In this document: positions 25,451-35,121 of the stretch, piece by piece
Layout: each line of letters starts with the position of its first letter
Numbering within the stretch: the stretch's first letter is position 1
Assembly: GCA_037176905.1 (NCBI GenBank)
Contig: JBBBWG010029488.1
Coordinates: 1-52,717 of the forward strand
Reading direction: 5' to 3'
DNA from: Azolla pinnata
Taxonomy: Eukaryota; Streptophyta; Polypodiopsida; Salviniales; Salviniaceae
DNA: 52,717 bases
The notes under the pieces: generated by a model
Told to the model about the DNA's origin: nothing
The model's input: only the letters and a program-made list of their open reading frames with translations
The model's database searches: none
Made by a program: the position numbers and the translations under genes

Positions 25451-25980
25451 CGATTTGGCCATCTTAGAGGTGTAGATTCTAGCTCGAGATTCGTGCATGG
25501 ATGCCGACGAGTGCTCTATGACCCTAGATTATGAGAGTTTCGTAGGGTCATTAAGAAGACAATGCGGGTGTTTAACGATGGGATTTCTAAGGTGATGATG
25601 AGGTTAGGCTTAATGGATCGAGGGCTTGTGCTTCCGGAATGGGCACTAATCGGCTCATCGATCGAATCGGTTGAGCTCGAAGTTCGGACCCGCAAAAACA
25701 TGAGTACGGATTTTCTTCTTCTTTCCTTCTCCTTGGATTTCATTACTGTGGACCTTGCTTGTTCTGTGTTTTTTTTTTTACAGCGGGGTCAGAAGCATCG
25801 GCTCTTGTCGAAAGACTGGACGGAAATGGCCGAAGGAGAATGCCCATGGTTAGTGTGAAACGGAGGCCAAAACATGAGAGCGAACGGATCGAGAGAAGTG
25901 GCATCTGTAAATGTGTCAGGAGAGTTACTACTATTGCGGTAACACTTGTAATCAGATTGTGTTTTACTTGGAGTTGAAGG
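25451..25980 (+). pseudogene. possible decayed gene fragment with an intron-like segment
   Basis: Plus-strand open stretches of normal composition occur at 25126-25377 and 25562-25858. The second contains a T-rich segment ending in a cag just before 25783 that resembles an intron 3' end, preceded by a possible GT donor near 25702. The deduced peptides (for example LGLMDRGLVLPEWALIGSS) match no family I recognise. It could be part of a gene interrupted by the minisatellite. This is weakly supported. Confidence 0.25.
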
Positions 25981-27018
25981 GATTTAACTGATGGAAGGTG
26001 ATTAGAACACGATTAAGAAACCCGATTATTATAGACGTGGTACTAATGCAGTTGTGATGAAGAATTTACTCTCAGACATTTAGAGGACATGAATATGAAT
26101 ACAATCAGAATGTTCCAATTCTCATGCATATAATCATAATGTTATCAATCTGTTTGCGTGATTAAGCAATGCCATTAGCATATAGATACATGATACATGT
26201 ATCGATTCTACGTGTGTGGGGTGCATGGAGTCATGGGAAGGGTACGCATGGTGAGCAAATGCAACGAGTTCTACGGTGAAGACTATTATCGTGATTTTCT
26301 CGACGAATCTTATCGGGCGAGAATTGTCGATCCAAAGTTGGCGCATGTGATGATCTGGTTTGGTATCTGAGCACTGGGAACGAGTATGGGTGTAAAAGGT
26401 GGTGGGATTAGTTGATCATCAGGGTGCGATTTTCATTAAAAATCGGCTTCTTTATCAGCTCGTCGATTCGGTGCAACGTTCTGAGTTGGGGTGCCCTCGA
26501 AAAGAGGAAGGGCAAATAAATCTAACTCATGTGGGGACAAAGCAGAAGACAAGTGCCAGAAACTATGCAACTTTGAGATTTGTCAAGCATCCAAACCTGT
26601 AATGTATGAAAGATAATGTAGCTGATAAGTGCTACGCATAGGTAATCAGGACACAGGCTGATCTTATTGTTGTAGTTAATGGCATTGTAAGATGTGTCTA
26701 TACATATATATCCGCTGTCCATTACTTAGTCGATTATGGTTAGGATGCATATACGATCGTTTTATAGGGTTTATGATACCTCTGTGTTTATTCTTAACCA
26801 GTGGAACGACGTTTTAGTGAGAATACGATAGTCGATAAGGTGGGAAGCGTGAATCGAATGGGATCTGATAAGTGCCTAAGACAGACGATCGGACACAAAC
26901 CGCAGCGATAGTGGGAAGGGTTTCGATCGGGTGTAAGGAGCCCGAATTGATCGAAGGGGTTCTGATAAGCACCTAAACCCAGATAATCAGACACAAACTT
27001 ATAACGACAACGACGATT

Positions 27019-27049
<31 letters not shown>

Positions 27050-27275
27050 CGATGATGACGGCGCCGACTAAAACAACGACGAATGACGGTAACGATGACG
27101 CTGACAGTGATAGTTCTCTGTGCTGGTTGTTATTGTTGCTCTTGTTGGATGCCAGAAGGAGATGCACGAAAGGAGCGCAAAAACTGAGTGCTCCGAGGGA
27201 CCCAGCATCGTCATCATCATCATCATGAATCAAAGCCCCAGAAGATCCCCAGCTCCCCCAGAGAAAAAAAACCCT
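25981..27275. other. gene-free spacer and upstream region of the glycine-rich protein gene
   Basis: Contains a short plus ORF near 26233 with normal composition (43 codons, reading NEFYGEDYYRDFLDESY), unidentified, and a GAT/GAC microsatellite at 27019-27065. The right end includes the promoter of the glycine-rich protein gene. Two related phrases near 26870 and 26965 (gataagtgcctaa / gataagcacctaa) suggest a short duplication. Confidence 0.35.
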
Positions 27276-27283
27276 TATATAAA
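27276..27283 (+). promoter_or_regulatory. TATA box of the glycine-rich protein gene
   Basis: A perfect TATATAAA lies 92 bp upstream of the ATG at 27375, in a C-rich setting. A transcription start about 30 bp downstream would give a 5' UTR of roughly 65 nt, normal for a plant gene. The assignment follows from position and consensus only. Confidence 0.65.
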
Positions 27284-27374
27284 CCCCAGTTCCCCTAGAC
27301 TTGAAACCATATACTCAGACAAATAGAATTAGAGAGGCTTCAGATTCAGGCGCCGTCGAGTCGAGACCTGACCA

Positions 27375-27530
27375 ATGGCAACTTCGTCGTCGCATGGCCA
27401 CCTTCTCTTCTTCTTCTTCCTCCTCCTCCTCTCCTTCTTCCTCATTCCCTTACTTATCTCTCCCGACGGCAGCAACAACAACAACAACAACAACAAGGTC
27501 TGGGCCCGATCCACTCCAGACAACGACAAT

Positions 27531-27570
<40 letters not shown>

Positions 27571-28655
27571 AGAAAGACCAAGTAGCCCATGCATCGGGCG
27601 AACAAGCGCCGGCATCGAAAAAACCCGATTCTTCTTCTTCTTCTTCTGAGTCCACCGACCACGAGAAACAGAAGCAGAACCAGCACCAGAACCGGCCTGT
27701 TCACACCCAGACTTACGACGAAGACACGGGCTCCTACCCCCGAGGCTCCAGCTTCGGCTATGGCCAGGGAGGCTCGGGCTTCGGCCAGGGAGGCTCGGGC
27801 TCCTCTGGCTATGGCGGCTCCGGCCATGGCGGCTCAGGCTTCGGCCAGGGCGGGAACGGCTATGGAAACGGCTATGGGAACGGCTATGGGAACGGCTATG
27901 GAAACGGCTATGGGAACGGCTATGGAAACGGCTATGGAAACGGCGGCTCGGGCTTCGGCCATGGCGGCGATGGCTTCGGGAATGGTGGCGATGGCTTCGG
28001 GAGTGCTGGCGATGGCTTCGGGAACGGTGGCGATGGCTTCGGGAACGCCGGCGGCGGCTATGGCCATGGCGGCAGCGGCTTCGGCGACAGCGAGGATCAG
28101 AGCTACGGCTACGGCTACGGCTACGGCTACGGCAGCGGCTATGGCGGCGGCTCCGGCTACGGCGCCGGCTCCGGCTCCGCCGGCTCCGGATACGGCGCCG
28201 GCTCCGGCTATGGCGGCGGCAAGGGCACCAGCAGCAGCTCCGGCGGCTATGGCAGCGGGGGCAGCGGCCACGGCGAAGGCGGCTCTGGCTATGGCGGAGG
28301 CAAGGGCGACAGCAGCAGAAGCTCCGGCTATGGCAGCGGAGGCAGCGGCCACGGCAGCGGAGGCTCGGGATACGGAAGCGGGGGCTCGGGATACGGCAGC
28401 GGGGGATCGGGATACGGCAGCGGGGGATCGGGATACGGCAGCGGAGGCTCGGGATACGGCAGCGGGGGATCGGGATACGGCAGCGGAGGCTCGGGATACG
28501 GCAGCGGCAGCTCGGGATACGGCAGCGGCGACTCGGGATACGGCAACGGAGGCTCGGGATACGGCAACGGAGGCTCGGGATACGGCAACGGAGGCTCGGG
28601 ATCTGGCTACGCTGCCGGAGCTAGAAGCAGCGTCAAGAAAGGTGGCGGATATTGA
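27375..28655 (+). CDS. secreted glycine-rich protein, probable cell-wall structural protein
   Basis: Single-exon frame of 426 residues beginning MATSSSHGHLLFFFFLLLLS, a strong signal peptide to about residue 32. Two polyasparagine runs follow (about 34-41 and 52-64), then a charged/polar linker with polyserine (about residues 65-120, containing HEKQKQNQHQN). From about 125 to the end it is glycine-rich: GYGNG repeated about seven times, GFGNGGD units, a GYGYGYGYG stretch, and GSGGSGY repeated about ten times, closing with VKKGGGY. There are no cysteine-rich or RNA-binding modules, so it is a structural GRP rather than an RRM-GRP. Secreted Gly/Tyr-rich proteins are known wall components, often cross-linked through tyrosine. 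The wall role here is inferred. Another forward frame stays open across the same bases (Ala/Thr-rich), but only this frame has a signal peptide and TATA-spaced start. Confidence 0.8.
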
Positions 28656-28681
28656 TCGATAGCAGAAAACCTTCTAGTATC

Positions 28682-28774
28682 CTCGCCATCGCCATCGCCA
28701 TCGCCATCGCCATTCTCTTCTTCTTCTTCTTCTTCTTCTTCTTCTTCTGCTTCCGCTTCTTCTTCTTCGTTTGC

Positions 28775-28806
<32 letters not shown>

Positions 28807-29065
28807 CTGCTTCCGCTTCTTCTTCTTCTTCTTCTTCTGCTTCCGCTTCTTCTTCTTCGTTTGCTACTTCTTCTTCTTCTTCTTCTTCTTCTNNNNNNNN
28901 NNNNNNNNNNNNNNNNNNNNNNNNNNNNNNNNNNNNNNNNNNNNNNNNNNNNNNNNNNNNNNNNNNNNNNNNNNNNNNNNNNNNNNNNNNNNTCTTCTTC
29001 TTCTTCTTCTTCGTTTGCTACTTCTTCTGCTGCTTCTTCTTCTTCTGCTTCTTCTGCTTCTTCTC
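28682..29065. repeat. GCCATC and CTT/TTCTGC microsatellite array interrupted by an assembly gap
   Basis: Starts 27 bp after the glycine-rich protein stop codon with about five gccatc units, then continues as ttcttc with interspersed ttctgcttccgcttc and gtttgctacttc blocks. Two block copies are visible left of the gap. The same motif resumes to its right, so the true array length is unknown. Confidence 0.9.
28893..28992. other. assembly gap of 100 N
   Basis: Exactly 100 ambiguous bases inside the CTT array. The round number is a scaffolding placeholder, so real length and content are unknown. Confidence 0.97.
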
Positions 29066-29287
29066 CTCAGTCGTAATAACCCTAAACCCTAATGCGCTGC
29101 CGAAAATGTAACCGTGCTGCTCTTCCCTGAATAACAAAGAGACCGGCCCTTCCTGGCTTTTTTCTTTTTGCCTTCTTCTTCTCTCCTCAAAACACACAAG
29201 CAAAAAACACAAGAAGAAGAAGAAGAAGAAGAAGAAGATGCAGAAGAAGAAGAAGAAGAAGAAGAAGAAGATTCAGGAGATCCCCAT

Positions 29288-29347
29288 TTGACATGGCCTT
29301 GACTTTGGCTGGACTGGGCGTTGACTTGTGCTGACACAGGCGTTGAC
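29288..29347 (+). promoter_or_regulatory. cluster of four W-box cores (TTGAC)
   Basis: TTGAC occurs in the same orientation at 29288, 29299, 29321 and 29343. The last three extend to TTGACT, matching the WRKY-factor W-box consensus TTGAC[C/T]. Spacings are 11, 22 and 22 bp. The last two sites share the longer context ggcgttgactt, so they may have arisen by local duplication. No gene start is evident close by on either strand, so the target is unclear. Confidence 0.45.
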
Positions 29348-29359
29348 TTTGGGTGCCAC

Positions 29360-29383
29360 CTTCTTCTCAAATCACCATCTCAG

Positions 29384-29415
<32 letters not shown>

Positions 29416-31011
29416 TGCTGGAAAGACTGAACTGACAGATCTTAAAGAATCAAGCACCTGCAACTTGCTCTTTCTTTTGCCCTTTTCTAACTAAGCCTTT
29501 GATGAATGAATGAATGAATGAATGATTCTTCGAACGCATCATCATCATCGACACGGACCATCACGTGCCGGCTTCCGCATTTCTCCATGAATTCGACATC
29601 ATCCGCCGACTTTCCACGGTCTGAACCAGTGAACGCTGAACAGGAAGCAGTTGGCTTGCTTTGTTGGGTGCCAGCAGGAATGAATAAGTCTAGCTACTTG
29701 ACAGAAAAAAAAGCACCTGCGGAAGTGCTTCAAGGGACCCATGCTAAATAATGCTCAGCAGCAGCAGCAGCAGCAGATGGTGATGGTGATGATGATGATG
29801 ATGATGGTGATCAGCAGCAGCAGAAGAAGAAGAAGAAGAAGAAGAAGAAGAAGAAGGAGAAGAAGAAGATGATGGTGATGATGATGCTGATCAGCTGAAG
29901 AAGAAAAAGATGAAGATGATCATGCTGAAGCAGAAGAAGAAGAAGATGATGATGATGATGACACTTTGATTTTGCTACTTGCATATCCAAAGCTTCCATA
30001 GCTTTCCATAATGTTCTCGTGATTCATTGCCAGCATTCCATCACCATCACCATCTGTAAATGAATCCAAGGCCAAAGTCTTATCACATTCAACTGCGAGC
30101 TCCATATATACATTCCTTTCCCTTCACAAAGTAATACATAGACATCAAGTGACCCTTCCACTACTTCAAAGCAGAAGAAACTGTACCAGCAGCTCGCTTA
30201 TAAAAGCAAACATCCACTTCTGTTTCTTTCTGTCAATGATCAAGAGAATCACTAGGGTATATATCATGTCTGCTACTTGAACTTTGATCTTTTGAAGCAT
30301 AATAATCATCATCTCTACTGTAATGGAGTGAGTGTAAAACTTTTACCCTCTCGGAGCATATACCGAAATCCTCGTTTCTGCTCATTTGCTCATCACCTGT
30401 CTTTCTGCTTTCAAAAACATTTACTCCAAAAATTACAAATTAGAGACCTCGAGTCACATACACCAACTCCAAAAATGTCGGAACCAAAATCTCACACATG
30501 ATCATGTAGATATCACGGCCCATACACTAGGCTGAAGCCTAAACCTGACAACTAAACCACATACTGCGGTTCCATTACAGAAGTTTTGTTTAACCCCATC
30601 AAAATCTATCCAATTATCTGCATACTAGCCCTTCAGAACGGCTTATAATAACACCATTCCAACTTTATCTTCAGAAGCTCACGAGAATTCACATCCAAAG
30701 AAAGCGGGCATCCCCCATCTCTCATTTAAACCATTATTGAGTCAACACATCATTTCATTGTGGCAGTTGCTTGTTTTCAACCAAGAATTTGTGAAATAGA
30801 ACGGTGAAAATCAACGCTTACATCTTGTGACAAGTCTCTGAAGTTGAGATGGCAAATCAAACTGTAGATGATGCCTGAATATAAGACTCACTTGACCATC
30901 AATACTTAATCAGAGGAGCCCAAGCAGCTCGTATATATGGATATAAATATCTAAAGAATACATCTCAGTGCACGTTGAAGAAGAACAAAAATGAGGCTCG
31001 ACGAACAAGTT
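29360..31011. other. spacer between glycine-rich protein and GrpE genes
   Basis: Holds a CA run (29384-29412), GAAT repeats (29503-29523), and CAG, GAT and GAA triplet arrays between 29758 and 29960. A short minus ORF at 29920-30105 begins with normal sequence but runs into the triplet array. From about 30600 rightward it is AT-rich and probably includes the GrpE 3' UTR. No gene can be supported. Confidence 0.4.
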
Positions 31012-33600
31012 CTACTCTTCAACTTTCTCCTCAGCTTCAGGAACCTGTTGAACATCACCTTCGGGAGTAGGAGGACCAGAGGATACCTTCACCATCGCAG
31101 GGCGTAAGAGTTTGTCTCCTAATACAAATCCTCTTCTGAATTCTTCAATTATGATCCCTTCGGAGTATTGGGCACTTTCCTCCCTCATTATTGCTTCATG
31201 AATCTACAAACAAATTCGCACATGTTAGCTGGGAAATATCAGGTTCATAAATAAAAGACAGTTTCCTTAAACATAACACAGAAGACTTATGAACCTCTTA
31301 ATATACCTTCCAACATCTAGCTTTCGGTAGATATTTTATGATAGAGCTCAAACAATACCCGAGAAATTTTCTTATTTTGCCAAGAATAGCTCTACGCTTT
31401 AATTAAATTCCCGAACTCCCTGTATTATCCCCCCTCTTCAAAAAATGAATAACGTAACCTTTTCAGGCTTGTCCAGCAAAGATGTAAGATTCAGGCAGAC
31501 AAAGGAAAATTAAGGGATACTTTGGAGCTCGTTCTAAACATGATGAATACAGGAACCGAAGACGAAATAGAGAGAAGGAAAAGACAAAAAAAACAACTTA
31601 CATTGGGGTCAAATTCCTTCCCTACAGTTTCCACTGCAGCAACACCAAGCCCTTTCATGATCTCAACAAACTGTTTGTAAATACCCTGATAGCTACTATC
31701 AATTCTTTTCTCTCCCTCATTCTCAATCTTTATTTGTGTCTTAGCTCTTTCAAAATTATCCACCATTGGCAGAAGGCTATTGACTACATCGCCTTTAACA
31801 TTACTGCCCACAGCCAACCTCTCTCTTTCAGATCTCTTCCGGAAGTTGTCAAAATCAGCATTCAGACGAAGAAGCCGTTCCTTCACCAATGTCAATTCCT
31901 CTGTTAAACCTGTTACTTTTGTGGCATACACATCTTTCTCTTTCTCAATCTGAAGAAAGATGGATTCTAGCTCTTTCACAGTAGCTTCCTCATTGTTGGA
32001 AACTGCCACTTTATAGTCTTCTAAGAGTGTTCCTATACTAGGGGATGGAGCTTCCTCGGAAGTAGTTCCATCATTTTCCTCATCTGAACTTTCATATTCA
32101 GAATCACTTACATCTGTATCTTGTTGGTCATCAACCTCCTGAAAAATAAGGCACTCAAACAATTCAATTGCTTTATTAGACACATTAATCTCACATACCA
32201 AAAGGACGAGTTCTCGATATGTTATAGCTATAGATAAACCTCGACAAAACCTGCAAAATGCAGTTTACCAATCTCGTTCATAATTAACAGCTAATCATGG
32301 ACATATGCCCGCCCGAAACATAGGCATTATTCCTATATAGCTGCTTACAGCATTAGCTTTCTACCAAACATAGCAAATGCTATCAAACCTTTCTAGACAT
32401 AGCAACGAATCTTCTTCCAAGTCTTAGTATCGACTCCCAACCAGTTATGTGTTATTATATAAAGATATTATGTCAGAAAAATCATTAACCAGGAAAATAT
32501 TTGCATGAAACCTATAACACAACAGAAAAGCTTCTAACACATAAGTTTCAAACACTCTTAACACTAAAATCCCTTTCTAAAGATGGTAAGAGAGAACAGG
32601 ATCCAGAGAAAAATCAATACTATTCGGATACACTTCACAGAATTCACAGTATAGACAGATAGGAGACGAAGAAACCACAAGCAGCACTATAGCATTACAC
32701 TCCATAGTGATGGTATGAGTGTGATAGTGTAAACCAGGTTTAGCAAGCTTCTATAAGATAGAGGATAGCACATCGATGCATATATTAAATGGAGAGACAT
32801 AGAACATGAAAGAAATAGTTGTGAAAACACTATGCCTTGCAGAGGATGCCTATAGATACTAAAAAACTATGAAAAGAATCGGACGACCATAAAGTTTGTG
32901 TATCAGAAAACACAACTAGAATATTGTAGTTTACCTGATTTCCTCAATGGCTTTTCAGGTTAAAGAAGACGTAGCATCAGGTAAATGAAATACAAATACC
33001 AAAGATACTCAACATATTAAAAACGATGAGACCTAATGGAGCTTGGATACAATAATTTCCCCACAGATTCTCAGACATAAGAGGAGATGATGGGCGAAAT
33101 GTTTCTGAGATATTCTTATGAAATTTGCATAAAAAAAACTTCAAATGTCAAGAACAGAGTACGAATTCAGGAACGTTCACTGTTAACGAGTTTTCACAAA
33201 AATATATCTCGAGATAGAGAGATAAATTACAGTGAACTTCCAAACTAATCCTTTTTGGTAAGAGCAGAATTGTTGGAAACAGAAAAAAAAAAGAGAACAA
33301 AATAGAAAGGAAGAAGAAAAGAAGTACTTTGGCTTCAGCTTGCGCAGACCTCCGAGTGAAGAAGCGAGACTGGCTCTTCCACTCAGGCATTGCTGTTCTG
33401 GACGAGAAGAACCTCAGTCGGGAGAAATCGGTACCAGGAAAGCAGAAGCGAACCGCAGCAACCGAAGAAGAAGCAGCAGAAGATGATGATGATGATGACG
33501 ACGGCGATGAAGATGAGGAGAAGATTCCGAGTCGCCCGTGGGTGGAGAAGGATGAGCGAGCAGCGAGCGAGGAGGCGGAAGAAGGAGAAGCCATGGCCAT
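31012..33600 (-). CDS. CGE: plastid-type GrpE nucleotide exchange factor
   Basis: Three exons in phase: 33600-33328, 32138-31602 and 31203-31012, total 1002 nt, 333 residues. GrpE is the dimeric exchange factor that releases ADP from Hsp70/DnaK-type chaperones. Exon 1 is a Ser/Ala/Arg-rich, acid-poor presequence (MAMASPSSASSLAARSS) typical of a plastid transit peptide. Residues about 92-125 are acidic. A long N-terminal helix follows, with the hallmark ADFDNFRKRSERER at about 185-198, then DNFERAKTQIK, the VETVGKEFDPN turn, and in exon 3 the beta domain IHEAIMRE, EEFRRGFVLGDKLLRPAMVKVS. The acidic and extended helix region and the EFRRGF wording resemble chloroplast CGE proteins more than mitochondrial Mge1. 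Targeting is a prediction. The exon 1 donor is GCCAAA|GTAC. The first intron is 1.19 kb. Confidence 0.9.
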
Positions 33601-33764
33601 AAATGAGTGAAAGAGAAGCACAGACAGAAGAAGAAGAAGAAGGAAGAAGAAGAAGAAGAAGCTCTTCCTCAAAAAGAGAAGCTTTAGGGGAGCAAAAAAT
33701 GGTGAGATAAGAAGAAAGAATGCAAGAGCAAAAGATTGTGAAGTCATGCTCATTGATCCGTCCG

Positions 33765-34225
33765 ATGCGATCGATCGATCCGCAAGGTAAATTCTTCGCA
33801 TATGATTCATAGATCGATTATTAGTTGGTGGATTGATGGATCGCACTTTGTTCAATGTCGTAAAAGACAATGCCGATCAGATGGAAGAGCTCGTTTCGGC
33901 GATCTAAGATTGACTAGTTTGGCGAAAAACTCATATGATTCACAGATCGATTTATGGCAATAGTTGATGGATAGATCGATAATTACGTAGATCCTTTGTT
34001 TGATGCCATAAAAGACAACGCATACAAGATGGAAGAGCTCGTTTCGACGATCTAAGATCGACTAGTTTGGCAAACAACCTGATTGGTGGATCAGTTTGTG
34101 GCAATAGCTGGTGGATCGATCGATTGATGGTTGCGTAGATCCTTTGTTCAATTCCCTAAAAGATAGATAACCGAGCTCATTTCAACGATCTGATTCGTGC
34201 AATCGGTCCGACTAGTTTGGCAAAA
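33765..34225. repeat. three-copy tandem repeat, period about 149 bp
   Basis: The anchor gactagtttggc occurs at 33912, 34060 and 34210. Upstream of each anchor come, in order, a gatcgat-rich start, a tttgtt(c/t)(a/g)at phrase, aaaagac/aaaagat, gagctcgtttcg (gagctcatttca in copy 3) and acgatct. Copies differ by about 10-20 percent, with small deletions in copy 3. It lies just upstream of the GrpE start codon, so it may sit in the promoter. Confidence 0.8.
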
Positions 34226-34229
34226 CAAC

Positions 34230-34760
34230 CCACTTGCGTCAATGTGTAGATCGAATGATCAGATCGGCATGGCTTGCGAACACGGATGAGCACCGTTCAA
34301 TCCAATCGATCGATGCGGTGCAACTCTACAAGAAACTGTGCAGATCTTTCTAACACAACCTGGTTTAGGGTATTTGATCTGCAAATGTGATACTAGATAT
34401 ATCTCTACCAAAACTTTGTCATTCCATCAGTACATGGTATTGTATGATTGATTGTTCATTGCCCAGCGCAATAGTCTGTTAATGATCTGGAAATATAATA
34501 CAAAAATGGAAGGAGAGAGATCTCTAGCAAAACATCGTCATTCATGCTGCGCATGGTTCATTGCTCAATGGGATGAGCAAGTAACAATACAAGTTTTCCC
34601 CTGATTTGCTCCAATCAGTTGATCCACTCCTTTCTGATATAGATAGATAGATAAATAGATTGTATATCAATCAAGCAGTTCAGGCTTTTGCATTTCAAGC
34701 AGTTGTTCCAATGAAGCACTTCTATAACCATACAATCCAGATCAATGTATCTTTGTATGC

Positions 34761-34797
<37 letters not shown>

Positions 34798-35121
34798 GCA
34801 CTCCTACATGAGCATCAAAGTAAAGCTTTGTTGAGGACATTATCAACTCCACCGTAGAGATAACAAAGAATTGCATTTTTTTTGCTTTTGCTTCAAAAAT
34901 GAATCCCATTGTTTGCAATGCCAAAGAGTAAATACAGTTACATCATATCTGCATTAAGAAAAAAAAAAAAAACCCGTCGAGTCTCCTTCCTTCTTATTTC
35001 AGCCCAAAAAACTCCTCTTCGGACAATACGTGTCATTCGGTTTCTTTCACTCAATCTAGACTTTTGCCACTACCAAAACTTAATCTGTTTTTATTGCTCT
35101 CCGCTACCCAACTCTCTCTTC
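34230..35121. other. spacer between GrpE and NAA15
   Basis: AT-rich, with a GATA run near 34638-34655, a TA run at 34765-34793 and an A-tract near 34958. The 250 bp before 35122 probably hold the NAA15 3' UTR. No independent gene is visible. Confidence 0.45.

Noticed and set aside
27589..28662. 357-codon Ala/Thr/Arg-rich ORF overlapping the glycine-rich protein
   Set aside because: Alternative frame of GC-rich repeats. It lacks a signal peptide and promoter spacing, and its repeats only mirror those of the main frame.
28652..29092. Polyphenylalanine/leucine ORF across the N gap
   Set aside because: CTT microsatellite with 34 unknown codons from the assembly gap; not interpretable.
29920..30105. 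Short minus ORF beginning MELAVECDKTLALDSF
   Set aside because: Starts plausibly but dissolves into a triplet array within 60 codons and has no supporting splice pattern.
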